Shown here in pieces: positions 18,155-31,800 of a stretch of 64,000 nucleotides of DNA (positions are counted from its first letter, which is position 1; every line of letters begins with the position of its first letter). This DNA is from Gonatopus flavifemur (lineage: Eukaryota; Arthropoda; Insecta; Hymenoptera; Dryinidae), in the NCBI GenBank assembly GCA_018340375.1, contig JAFFJZ010000009.1, forward strand, positions 20,600,501 through 20,664,500. The letters run 5' to 3'. A program made the position numbers and the translations under genes. The notes under the pieces were generated by a model that worked only from the letters and a program-made list of their open reading frames with translations, had not been told where the DNA came from and made no database searches.

Positions 18155-21100
18155 CTAGATGGTAGCAAAAAATTCAGAATGGTTGCTAGATGAGAGCAAA
18201 TGATCACAAAACGTTGCTTGATGACAGCAAATAATTCTAAGTCGATGCTAGATGGTAGCAAGAAATTCCAAGTCGATGCTAGATGGTAGCCAATAATTCC
18301 TAAACGTCGCTAGATGACAGCAAATAATTCTAAGTCGATGCTAGATGGTAGCAAAAAATTCCGAATGGATGCTAGATGGTAGCAAAAAATTCAGAATGGT
18401 TGCTGGATGATAGCAAAAGATTCCAAGTCGATGTTAGATGGTAGCAAAGAATTTAGAATGGTTGCTAGATGGTAGCAAATAATTCCAAAACGTTGCCAGA
18501 TGACAGCAAATAATTCTGAGTCGATGCTAGATGGTAGCAAAAATTCCAAGTGGATGCTAGATGGTAGCAAAAAATTCAGAATGGTTACTAGATGATAGCA
18601 GAAGATTCCAAGTCGATGTTAGATGGTAGCAAAGAATTCAGAATGGTTGCTAGATGGTAGCAAATAATTCCAAAACGTTGCCAGATGACAGCAAATAATT
18701 CTGAGTCGATGCTAGATGGTAGCAAAAATTCCAAGTCGATGCTAGATGGTAGCAAACAATTCAGAATGGTTGCTAGATGGTAGCAAATAATTCCAAAACG
18801 TTGCTAGATGACAGCAAATCATTCCAAGTCGATGCTAGATGGTAGCAAAAAATTCAGAATGATTGCTAGATGGTAGCTAAAAATTCAGAATGGTTGCTAG
18901 ATGGTAGCAAATAATTCCTCAACGTTGCTAGATGACAGCAAATAATTCTAAGTCGATGCTTGATGGTAGCAAAAATTCCAAGTGGATGCTAGATGGTAGC
19001 AAAAAATTCAGAATGGTTGCTAGATGATAGCAAAAGATTCCAAGTCGATGTTAGATGGTAGCAAAGAATTTAGAATGGTTGCTAGATGGTAGCAAATAAT
19101 TCCAAAACGTTGCCAGATGACAGCAAATAATTCTGAGTCGATGCTAGCCGGTAGCAAAGAATTCAGAATGGTTGCTAGATGGTAGCAAATAATTCCAGAA
19201 CGTTGCTAGATGACAGCAAATAATTCTGAGTCGATGCTAGATGAGAGCAAAAAATTCCAAGTCGATGCTAGATGGTAGCAAAAAATTCAGAATGGTTGCT
19301 TGATGGTAGCAAATAATTCCAAAACGTAGCTAGATGACAGCAAATAATTCTGACTCGATGCTAGATGAGAGCAAAAAATTCCAAGTCGATGCTAGATGGT
19401 AGCAAAAAATTCAGGATGGTTGCTTGATGATAGCAAATAATTCCGAAACGTAGCTAGATGACAGCAAATAATTCCAAGTCGATGCTAGATGGTAGCAAAA
19501 AATTCGGAATGATTGCTAGATGGTAGAAAATAATTCCTAAACGTTGCTAGATGACAGCAAATAATTCTAAGTCGATGCTAGATGGGAGCAAAAAATTCCA
19601 AGTCGATGCTAGATGGTAGCAAATAATTCCTAAACGTTGCTAGATGACAGCAAATAATTCTTCGTCGATGCTAGATGGTAACAAAAAATTCAGAATGGTT
19701 GCTAGATGGGAGCAAATGATTCCAAGACGTTGCTAGATGACAGCAAATAATTATAAGTCGATGCTAGATGGTAGCAAAAATTCAGAATGGTTGCTAGATG
19801 GTAGCAAATAATTACAAAACGTTGCTTGATGACAGCAAATAATTCTAAGTCGATGCTAGATGGGAGCAAGGAATTGCAAGTCGATGCTTGATGGTAGCCA
19901 ATAATACCTAAACGTCGCTAGATGAGGCAAATAATGCTAAGTCGATGCTAGATGGTAGCAAAAAATTCCAAGTGGATGCTAGATGGTAGCAAAAAATTCA
20001 GAATGGTTGCTAGATGATAGCAAAAGATTCCAAGTCGATGTTAGATGGTAGCAAAGAATTCAGAATGATTGCTAGATGTTAGCAAATAATTCCAAAACGT
20101 TGCTAGATGACAGCGAATGATTCTAAGTCGATGCTACATGGTGGCAAGAAATTTCAAGTCGATGCTAGATGGTAGCAAATAATTCCAGAACGTTGCTAGA
20201 TGACAGCGAATAATTCCAAGTCGATGCCAGATGGTAGCGAAAAATTCAGAATGGTTGCTAGACGGTAGCAAAAAATCAAGAATGGTTCCTAGATGGTAGC
20301 AAAAAATTCAGAATGGTTGCTAGATGATAGCAAAAAATTCCAAGTCGATGCCAGATGGTAGCAAAAAATTCAGAACGTGTGCTAGATGGTAGCGGAAAAT
20401 TCAGATTGGTTCCGAGATGGTAGCAAAAATTCAGAATGGTTGCTAGATGGTAGCAAATAATTCCAAAACCTTGCTAGATGACAGCAAATAATTCTAAGTC
20501 GATGCTAGATGGTAGGAAGAAATTCCAAGTCAATGCTAGATGGTAGCAAATAATTCCTAAACGTTGATAGGTGACAGCGAATAATTCTAAGTCGATGCTA
20601 GATGGTAGCAAAGAATTCAGAATGGTTGCTAGATGGTAGCAAAGAATTCAGAATGATTGCTAGTTGGTAGCAAAAAATTCAGAATGGTCGCTAGATGGTA
20701 GCAAATAATTCCTCAACGTTGCTAGATGACAGCAAATAATTCAAGCCGATGCTTGATGGTAGCAAAAAATCCCAAGTGAATGCTAGATGGTAGCAGAAAA
20801 TTCATGATGGTTGCTAGATGATAGCAAAAAATTCCAAGTCGATGCTAGATGGTAGCAAAAACCTCAGAATGGTTGCTAGATGGTAGCAAATAATTCCAAA
20901 ACGTTGCTAGATGACAGCAAATAATTCCAAGTCGATGCTAGATGGTAGCAAAAAATTCAGAATGGTTGCTAGATGGTAGCAAATAATTCAAAACGTTGCC
21001 AGATGACAGCAAATAATTCCGAGTCGATGCTAGATGGTAGCAAAAAATTCAGAATGATTGCTAGTTGGTAGCAAAAAATTCAGAATGGTTGCTAGATGGT

Positions 21101-22821
21101 AGCAAATAATTCCTCAACGTTGCTAGATGACAGCAAATAATTCAAAGTCGATGCTTGATGGTAGCAAAAAATTCCAAGTGAATGCTAGATGGTAGCAGAA
21201 AATTCATGATGGTTGCTAGATGATAGCAAAAAATTCCCAGTCGATGCTAGATGGTAGCAAAACCTCAGAATGGTTGCTAGATGGTAGCAAATAATTCCAA
21301 AACGTTGCTAGATGACAGCAAATAATTCCAAGTCGATGCTAGATGGTAGGAAAAAATTCCAAAACGTAGCTAGGTGACAGCAAATAATTCTAAGTCGATG
21401 CTAGATGGTAGCAAAAACTTCAGAATGGTTGCTAGATGGTAGCAAATAATTCCAAAACGTTGCTAGATGACAGCAAATAATTCCAAGTCGATGCTAGATG
21501 GTAGCAAAAAATTCAGAATGGTTGCTAGATGGTAGCAAATAATTCAAAACGTTGCCAGATGACAGCAAATAATTCTAAGTCGATGCGAGATGGTAGCGAA
21601 AAATTCCAAGTCAATGCTAGATGGTAGCAAATAATTCCTAAACGTTGATAGGTGACAGCAAATAAATCTAAGTCGATGCTAGATGGTAGCAAAGAATTCA
21701 GAATGGTTGCTAGATGGTAGCAAAAAATTCAGAATGATTGCTAGTTGGTAGCAAAAAATTCAGAATGGTTGCTAGATGGTAGCAAATAATTCCAAAACCT
21801 TGCTAGATGACAGCAAATAATTCTAAGTCGATGCTAGATGGTAGCAAGAAATTCCAAGTCAATGCTAGATGGTAGCAAATAATTCCTAAACGTTGATAGG
21901 TGACAGCAAATAATTCTAAGTCGATGCTAGATGGTAGCAAAGAATTCAGAATGGTTGCTAGATGGTAGCAAAAAATTCAGAATGATTGCTAGTTGGTGGC
22001 AAAAAATTCAGAATGGTTGCTAGATGGTAGCAAATAATTCCTCAACGTTGCTAGATGACAGCAAATAATTCAAGCCGATGCTTGATGTTAGCAAAAAATT
22101 CCAAGTGAATGCTAGATGGTAGCAGAAAATTCATGATGGTTGCTAGATGATAGCAAAAAATTCCAAGTCGATGCTAGATGGTAGCAAAAACCTCAGAATG
22201 GTTGCTAGATGGTAGCAAATAATGCCAAAACGTTGCTAGATGACAGCAAATAATTCCAAGTCGATGCTAGATGGTAGCAAAAAATTCAGAATGGTTGCTA
22301 GAAGGTAGCAAATAATTCAAAACGTTGCCGGATGACAGCAAATAATTCCGAGTCGATGCTAGATGGTAGCAAAAAATTCAGAATGATTGCTAGTTGGTAG
22401 CAAAAAATTCAGAATGGTTGCTAGATGGTAGCGGAAAATTCAGAATGGTTCCAAGATGGTAGCGAAAAATTCAGAATGGTTGCTAGATTGTAGCAAATAA
22501 TTCCAAAACGTTGCTAGATGACAGCCAATAATTCCGAGTCGATGCTAGATGGGAGCAAAAAATTCACAATGGTTGCTAGATAGTAGCAAATAATTCCAAA
22601 ACGTTGCTAGATGAAAGCAAATAATTCTAAGTCGATGCTACATGGTAGCAAGAAATTCCAAGTCGATGCCAGATGGTAGCAAATAATTCCAAAACGTTGC
22701 TAGATGACAGCAAATAATTCCAAGTCGATGCCAGATGGTATCAAAAGTTCAGAATGGTTGCTAGAAGGTAGCAAATAATTCAAAACGTTGCCGGATGACA
22801 GCAAATAATTCCGAGTCGATG
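18155..22821 (+). repeat. Large higher-order repeat, copy 1 (about 4.67 kb)
   Basis: Distinctive variants recur in the same order one block later. Examples are GAGAGCAAATGATCAC at 18193 and 22860, and the TCCGAGATGG junction at 20411 and 25081. The offset drifts from 4667 to 4671 bp through a handful of one- or two-base indels in A runs. Block limits are approximate. Confidence 0.8.
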
Positions 22822-25800
22822 CTAGATGGTAGCAAAAAATTCAGAATGGTTGCTAGATGAGAGCAAATGATCACAAAACGTTGCTTGATGACAGCAAATA
22901 ATTCTAAGTCGATGCTAGATGGTAGCAAGAAATTCCAAGTCGATGCTAGATGGTAGCCAATAATTCCTAAACGTCGCTAGATGACAGCAAATAATTCTAA
23001 GTCGATGCTAGATGGTAGCAAAAAATTCCGAATGGATGCTAGATGGTAGCAAAAAATTCAGAATGGTTGCTGGATGATAGCAAAAGATTCCAAGTCGATG
23101 TTAGATGGTAGCAAAGAATTTAGAATGGTTGCTAGATGGTAGCAAATAATTCCAAAACGTTGCCAGATGACAGCAAATAATTCTGAGTCGATGCTAGATG
23201 GTAGCAAAAATTCCAAGTGGATGCTAGATGGTAGCAAAAAATTCAGAATGGTTACTAGATGATAGCAGAAGATTCCAAGTCGATGTTAGATGGTAGCAAA
23301 GAATTCAGAATGGTTGCTAGATGGTAGCAAATAATTCCAAAACGTTGCCAGATGACAGCAAATAATTCTGAGTCGATGCTAGATGGTAGCAAAAAATTCC
23401 AAGTCGATGCTAGATGGTAGCAAACAATTCAGAATGGTTGCTAGATGGTAGCAAATAATTCCAAAACGTTGCTAGATGACAGCAAATCATTCCAAGTCGA
23501 TGCTAGATGGTAGCAAAAAATTCAGAATGATTGCTAGATGGTAGCTAAAAATTCAGAATGGTTGCTAGATGGTAGCAAATAATTCCTCAACGTTGCTAGA
23601 TGACAGCAAATAATTCTAAGTCGATGCTTGATGGTAGCAAAAAATTCCAAGTGGATGCTAGATGGTAGCAAAAAATTCAGAATGGTTGCTAGATGATAGC
23701 AAAAGATTCCAAGTCGATGTTAGATGGTAGCAAAGAATTTAGAATGGTTGCTAGATGGTAGCAAATAATTCCAAAACGTTGCCAGATGACAGCAAATAAT
23801 TCTGAGTCGATGCTAGCCGGTAGCAAAGAATTCAGAATGGTTGCTAGATGGTAGCAAATAATTCCAGAACGTTGCTAGATGACAGCAAATAATTCTGAGT
23901 CGATGCTAGATGAGAGCAAAAAATTCCAAGTCGATGCTAGATGGTAGCAAAAAATTCAGAATGGTTGCTTGATGGTAGCAAATAATTCCAAAACGTAGCT
24001 AGATGACAGCAAATAATTCTGACTCGATGCTAGATGAGAGCAAAAAATTCCAAGTCGATGCTAGATGGTAGCAAAAAATTCAGGATGGTTGCTTGATGAT
24101 AGCAAATAATTCCGAAACGTAGCTAGATGACAGCAAATAATTCCAAGTCGATGCTAGATGGTAGCAAAAAATTCGGAATGATTGCTAGATGGTAGAAAAT
24201 AATTCCTAAACGTTGCTAGATGACAGCAAATAATTCTAAGTCGATGCTAGATGGGAGCAAAAAATTCCAAGTCGATGCTAGATGGTAGCAAATAATTCCT
24301 AAACGTTGCTAGATGACAGCAAATAATTCTTCGTCGATGCTAGATGGTAACAAAAAATTCAGAATGGTTGCTAGATGGGAGCAAATGATTCCAAGACGTT
24401 GCTAGATGACAGCAAATAATTATAAGTCGATGCTAGATGGTAGCAAAAAATTCAGAATGGTTGCTAGATGGTAGCAAATAATTACAAAACGTTGCTTGAT
24501 GACAGCAAATAATTCTAAGTCGATGCTAGATGGGAGCAAGGAATTGCAAGTCGATGCTTGATGGTAGCCAATAATACCTAAACGTCGCTAGATGAGGCAA
24601 ATAATGCTAAGTCGATGCTAGATGGTAGCAAAAAATTCCAAGTGGATGCTAGATGGTAGCAAAAAATTCAGAATGGTTGCTAGATGATAGCAAAAGATTC
24701 CAAGTCGATGTTAGATGGTAGCAAAGAATTCAGAATGATTGCTAGATGTTAGCAAATAATTCCAAAACGTTGCTAGATGACAGCGAATGATTCTAAGTCG
24801 ATGCTACATGGTGGCAAGAAATTTCAAGTCGATGCTAGATGGTAGCAAATAATTCCAGAACGTTGCTAGATGACAGCGAATAATTCCAAGTCGATGCCAG
24901 ATGGTAGCGAAAAATTCAGAATGGTTGCTAGACGGTAGCAAAAAATCAAGAATGGTTCCTAGATGGTAGCAAAAAATTCAGAATGGTTGCTAGATGATAG
25001 CAAAAAATTCCAAGTCAATGCCAGATGGTAGCAAAAAATTCAGAACGTGTGCTAGATGGTAGCGGAAAATTCAGATTGGTTCCGAGATGGTAGCAAAAAT
25101 TCAGAATGGTTGCTAGATGGTAGCAAATAATTCCAAAACCTTGCTAGATGACAGCAAATAATTCTAAGTCGATGCTAGATGGTAGGAAGAAATTCCAAGT
25201 CAATGCTAGATGGTAGCAAATAATTCCTAAACGTTGATAGGTGACAGCGAATAATTCTAAGTCGATGCTAGATGGTAGCAAAGAATTCAGAATGGTTGCT
25301 AGATGGTAGCAAAGAATTCAGAATGATTGCTAGTTGGTAGCAAAAAATTCAGAATGGTCGCTAGATGGTAGCAAATAATTCCTCAACGTTGCTAGATGAC
25401 AGCAAATAATTCAAGCCGATGCTTGATGGTAGCAAAAAATCCCAAGTGAATGCTAGATGGTAGCAGAAAATTCATGATGGTTGCTAGATGATAGCAAAAA
25501 ATTCCAAGTCGATGCTAGATGGTAGCAAAAACCTCAGAATGGTTGCTAGATGGTAGCAAATAATTCCAAAACGTTGCTAGATGACAGCAAATAATTCCAA
25601 GTCGATGCTAGATGGTAGCAAAAAATTCAGAATGGTTGCTAGATGGTAGCAAATAATTCAAAACGTTGCCAGATGACAGCAAATAATTCCGAGTCGATGC
25701 TAGATGGTAGCAAAAAATTCAGAATGATTGCTAGTTGGTAGCAAAAAATTCAGAATGGTTGCTAGATGGTAGCAAATAATTCCTCAACGTTGCTAGATGA

Positions 25801-27515
25801 CAGCAAATAATTCAAAGTCGATGCTTGATGGTAGCAAAAAATTCCAAGTGAATGCTAGATGGTAGCAGAAAATTCATGATGGTTGCTAGATGATAGCAAA
25901 AAATTCCCAGTCGATGCTAGATGGTAGCAAAAACCTCAGAATGGTTGCTAGATGGTAGCAAATAATTCCAAAACGTTGCTAGATGACAGCAAATAATTCC
26001 AAGTCGATGCTAGATGGTAGGAAAAAATTCCAAAACGTAGCTAGGTGACAGCAAATAATTCTAAGTCGATGCTAGATGGTAGCAAAAACTTCAGAATGGT
26101 TGCTAGATGGTAGCAAATAATTCCAAAACGTTGCTAGATGACAGCAAATAATTCCAAGTCGATGCTAGATGGTAGCAAAAAATTCAGAATGGTTGCTAGA
26201 TGGTAGCAAATAATTCAAAACGTTGCCAGATGACAGCAAATAATTCTAAGTCGATGCGAGATGGTAGCGAAAAATTCCAAGTCAATGCTAGATGGTAGCA
26301 AATAATTCCTAAACGTTGATAGGTGACAGCAAATAAATCTAAGTCGATGCTAGATGGTAGCAAAGAATTCAGAATGGTTGCTAGATGGTAGCAAAAAATT
26401 CAGAATGATTGCTAGTTGGTAGCAAAAAATTCAGAATGGTTGCTAGATGGTAGCAAATAATTCCAAAACCTTGCTAGATGACAGCAAATAATTCTAAGTC
26501 GATGCTAGATGGTAGCAAGAAATTCCAAGTCAATGCTAGATGGTAGCAAATAATTCCTAAACGTTGATAGGTGACAGCAAATAATTCTAAGTCGATGCTA
26601 GATGGTAGCAAAGAATTCAGAATGGTTGCTAGATGGTAGCAAAAAATTCAGAATGATTGCTAGTTGGTGGCAAAAAATTCAGAATGGTTGCTAGATGGTA
26701 GCAAATAATTCCTCAACGTTGCTAGATGACAGCAAATAATTCAAGCCGATGCTTGATGTTAGCAAAAAATTCAAGCAAGTGAATGCTAGATGGTAGCAGA
26801 AAATTCATGATGGTTGCTAGATGATAGCAAAAAATTCCAAGTCGATGCTAGATGGTAGCAAAAACCTCAGAATGGTTGCTAGATGGTAGCAAATAATGCC
26901 AAAACGTTGCTAGATGACAGCAAATAATTCCAAGTCGATGCTAGATGGTAGCAAAAAATTCAGAATGGTTGCTAGAAGGTAGCAAATAATTCAAAACGTT
27001 GCCGGATGACAGCAAATAATTCCGAGTCGATGCTAGATGGTAGCAAAAAATTCAGAATGATTGCTAGTTGGTAGCAAAAAATTCAGAATGGTTGCTAGAT
27101 GGTAGCGGAAAATTCAGAATGGTTCCAAGATGGTAGCGAAAAATTCAGAATGGTTGCTAGATTGTAGCAAATAATTCCAAAACGTTGCTAGATGACAGCC
27201 AATAATTCCGAGTCGATGCTAGATGGGAGCAAAAAATTCACAATGGTTGCTAGATAGTAGCAAATAATTCCAAAACGTTGCTAGATGAAAGCAAATAATT
27301 CTAAGTCGATGCTACATGGTAGCAAGAAATTCCAAGTCGATGCCAGATGGTAGCAAATAATTCCAAAACGTTGCTAGATGACAGCAAATAATTCCAAGTC
27401 GATGCCAGATGGTATCAAAAGTTCAGAATGGTTGCTAGAAGGTAGCAAATAATTCAAAACGTTGCCGGATGACAGCAAATAATTCCGAGTCGATGCTAGA
27501 TGGTAGCAAAAAATT
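22822..27515 (+). repeat. Large higher-order repeat, copy 2 (about 4.67 kb)
   Basis: This is a near-identical tandem copy of 18155-22821. Differences I noticed are A-run indels and single substitutions (for example CAAGTCGATG at 20341 against CAAGTCAATG at 25012), plus a small insertion near 26770. Such similarity implies recent duplication or an assembly artefact. Confidence 0.8.
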
Positions 27516-28845
27516 CAGAATGATTGCTAGTTGGTAGCAAAAAATTCAGAATGGTTGCTAGATGGTAGCGGAAAATTCAGAATGGTTCCAAGATGGTAGC
27601 GAAAAATCAGAATGGTTTGCTATTGTGTAGCAATAATTCCAAAACGTTGCTAGATGACAGCCAATAATTCCTCAATGGTTGCTAGATGGTAGCAAATAAT
27701 TCCAAAACGTTGCTAGATGAAAGCAAATAATTCTAAGTCGATGCTACATGGTAGCAAGAAATTCCAAGTCGATGCCAGATGGTAGCAAATAATTCCAAAA
27801 CGTTGCTAGATGACAGCAAATAATTCCAAGTCGATGCCAGATGGTATCAAAAGTTCAGAATGGTTGCTAGAAGGTAGCAAATAATTCAAAACGTTGCCGG
27901 ATGACAGCAAATAATTCCGAGTCGATGCTAGATGGTAGCAAAAAATTCAGAATGATTGCTAGTTGGTAGCAAAAAATTCAGAATGGTTGCTAGATGGTAG
28001 CGGAAAATTCAGAATGGTTCCAAGATGGTAGCGAAAAATTCAGAATGGTTGCTAGATTGTAGCAAATAATTCCAAAACGTTGCTAGATGACAGCCAATAA
28101 TTCCGAGTCGATGCTAGATGGGAGCAAAAAATTCACAATGGTTGCTAGATGGTAGCAAATAATTCCAAAACGTTGCTAGATGAAAGCAAATAATTCTAAG
28201 TCGATGCTACATGGTAGCAAGAAATTCCAAGTCGATGCCAGATGGTAGCAAATAATTCCAAAACGTTACGAGATGACAGCAAATAATTCCAAGTCGATGC
28301 CAGATGGTATCAAAAGTTCAGAATGGTTGCTAGATGGTAGCAAAAAATTCCGAGTCGATGTTAGATGGCAGCAAAGAATTCAGAATGGTTGCGAGATGGT
28401 AGCAAATAATTCCAAAACGTTCCTAGATGACAGCAAATAATTCCGAGTCGATGCTAGATGGTAGCAAAAAATTCAGAATGATTGCTAGATGGTAGCAAAA
28501 AATTCAGAATGGTTGCTAGATGGTAGCAAATAATTACTCAACGTTGCTACATGACAGCGAATAATTCAAAGTCGATGCTTGATGGTAGCAAAAAATTCCA
28601 AATGAATGCTAGATGGCAGCAAAAAATGCATAATGGTCGCTAGATGATAGCAAGAAATTCCAAGTCGATGCTTGATGGTAGCAAAAACTTCTGAATGGTT
28701 GCTAGATGGTAGCAAATAATTCCAAAACGTTGCCAGATGACAGCAAATAATCCCAAGTCGTCGCTAGATGGTAGCAAAAAATTCCAAAACGTAGCTAGGT
28801 GACAGCAAATAATTCAGAATGGTTGCTAGATGGTAGCAAATAATT

Positions 28846-31800
28846 ACAAAACGTTGCTTGATGACAGCAAATAATTCTAAGTCGATGCTAGATGGGAGCA
28901 AGGAATTGCAAGTCGATGCTAGATGGTAGCCAATAATACCTAAACGTCGCTAGATGAGGCAAATAATGCTAAGTCGATGCTAGATGGTAGCAAAAAATTC
29001 CAAGTGGATGCTAGATGGTAGCAAAAAATTCAGAATGGTTGCTAGATGATAGCAAAAGATTCCAAGTCGATGTTAGATGGTAGCAAAGAATTCAGAATGA
29101 TTGCTAGATGTTAGCAAATAATTCCAAAACGTTGCTAGATGACAGCGAATGATTCTAAGTCGATGCTACATGGTGGCAAGAAATTTCAAGTCGATGCTAG
29201 ATGGTAGCAAATAATTCCAAAACGTTGCTAGATGACAGCGAATAATTCCAAGTCGATGCCAGATGGTAGCGAAAAATTCAGAATGGTTGCTAGACGGTAG
29301 CAAAAAATCAAGAATGGTTGCTAGATGGTAGCAAATAATTCCAAAACGTTGCTAGATGATAGCAATCATTTCAAGTCGATGCTAGATGGTAGCAAGAAAT
29401 TCCAAGTCGATGCTAGATGGTAGCAGATGATTCCTAAACGTTGCTAGATAACAGCAAATAATTCTCAGTCGATGCCAGATGGTAGAATAAAATTCCAAGT
29501 CGATGCTAGATGGTAGCAAATAATTCCAAAACGTAGCTACATGACAGCAGATAATTCTAAGTCGATGCTAGATGGTAGCAAAAAATTCAGAATGGTTGCT
29601 AGATGGTAGCAAATAATCCCTAAACGTTGCTTGATGACAGCAAATGATTCAAAGTCGATGCTTGATGGTAGCAAAAAATTCCAAGTGGATGCTAGATGGT
29701 AGCAAAAAATTCAGAATGGTTGCTAGATGATAGCAGAAAATTCCATGTCGATGCTAGATGGTAGCAAAAACCTCAGAATGGTTGCTAGATGGTAGCAAAT
29801 AATTCCAAAACGTTGCTAGATGACAGCAAATAATTCCAAGTCGATGCTAGATGGTAGGAAAAAATTCCAAAACGTAGCTAGGTGACAGCAAATAATTCTA
29901 AGTCGATGCTAGATGGTAGCAAAAACTTCAGAATGGTTGCTAGATGGTAGCAAATAATTCCAAAACGTTGCTAGATGACAGCAAATAATTCCAAGTCGAT
30001 GCTAGATGGTAGCAAAAAATTCAGAATGGTTGCTAGATGGTAGCAAATAATTCAAAACGTTGCCAGATGACAGCAAATAATTCTAAGTCGATGCGAGATG
30101 GTAGCGAAAAATTCCAAGTCAATGCTAGATGGTAGCAAATAATTCCTAAACGTTGATAGGTGACAGCAAATAAATCTAAGTCGATGCTAGATGGTAGCAA
30201 AGAATTCAGAATGGTTGCTAGATGGTAGCAAAAAATTCAGAATGATTGCTAGTTGGTAGCAAAAAATTCAGAATGGTTGCTAGATGGTAGCAAATAATTC
30301 CAAAACCTTGCTAGATGACAGCAAATAATTCTAAGTCGATGCTAGATGGTAGCAAGAAATTCCAAGTCAATGCTAGATGGTAGCAAATAATTCCTAAACG
30401 TTGATAGGTGACAGCAAATAATTCTAAGTCGATGCTAGATGGTAGCAAAGAATTCAGAATGGTTGCTAGATGGTAGCAAAAAATTCAGAATGATTGCTAG
30501 TTGGTGGCAAAAAATTCAGAATGGTTGCTAGATGGTAGCAAAAAATTCCAAGTGAATGCTAGATGGTAGCAGAAAATTCATGATGGTTGCTAGATGATAG
30601 CAAAAAATTCCAAGTCGATGCTAGATGGTAGCAAAAACCTCAGAATGGTTGCTAGATGGTAGCAAATAATGCCAAAACGTTGCTAGATGACAGCAAATAA
30701 TTCCAAGTCGATGCTAGATGGTAGCAAAAAATTCAGAATGGTTGCTAGAAGGTAGCAAATAATTCAAAACGTTGCCGGATGACAGCAAATAATTCCGAGT
30801 CGATGCTAGATGGTAGCAAAAAATTCAGAATGATTGCTAGTTGGTAGCAAAAAATTCAGAATGGTTGCTAGATGGTAGCGGAAAATTCAGAATGGTTCCA
30901 AGATGGTAGCGAAAAATTCAGAATGGTTGCTAGATTGTAGCAAATAAATCCAAAACGCTGCTAGATGACAGCCAATAATTCCGAGTCGATGCTAGATGGG
31001 AGCAAAAAATTCACAATGGTTGCTAGATAGTAGCAAATAATCCCAAAACGTTGCTAGATGAAAGCAAATAATTCTAAGTCGATGCTACATGGTAGCAAGA
31101 AATTCCAAGTCGATGCCAGATGGTAGCAAATAATTCCAAAACGTTGCTAGATGACAGCAAATAATTCCAAGTCGATGCCAGATGGTATCAAAAGTTCAGA
31201 ATGGTTGCTAGATGGTAGCGGAAAATTCAGAATGGTTCCAAGATGGTAGCGAAAAATTCAGAATGGTTGCTAGATTGTAGCAAATAATTCCAAAACGTTG
31301 CTAGATGACAGCCAATAATTCCGAGTCGATGCTAGATGGGAGCAAAAAATTCACAATGGTTGCTAGATGGTAGCAAATAATTCCAAAACGTTGCTAGATG
31401 AAAGCAAATAATTCTAAGTCGATGCTACATGGTAGCAAGAAATTCCAAGTCGATGCCAGATGGTAGCAAATAATTCCAAAACGTTGCTAGATGACAGCAA
31501 ATAATTCCAAGTCGATGCCAGATGGTATCAAAAGTTCAGAATGGTTGCTAGAAGGTAGCAAATAATTCAAAACGTAGCAGCAAATAATTCAAAACGTTGC
31601 CGGATGACAGCAAATAATTCCAGTCGATGCTAGATGGTAGCAAAAAATTCAGAATGATTGCTAGTTGGTAGCAAAAAATTCAGAATGGTTGCTAGATGGT
31701 AGCGGAAAATTCAGAATGGTTCCAAGATGGTAGCGAAAAATTCAGAATGGTTGCTAGATTGTAGCAAATAATTCCAAAACGTTGCTAGATGACAGCCAAT

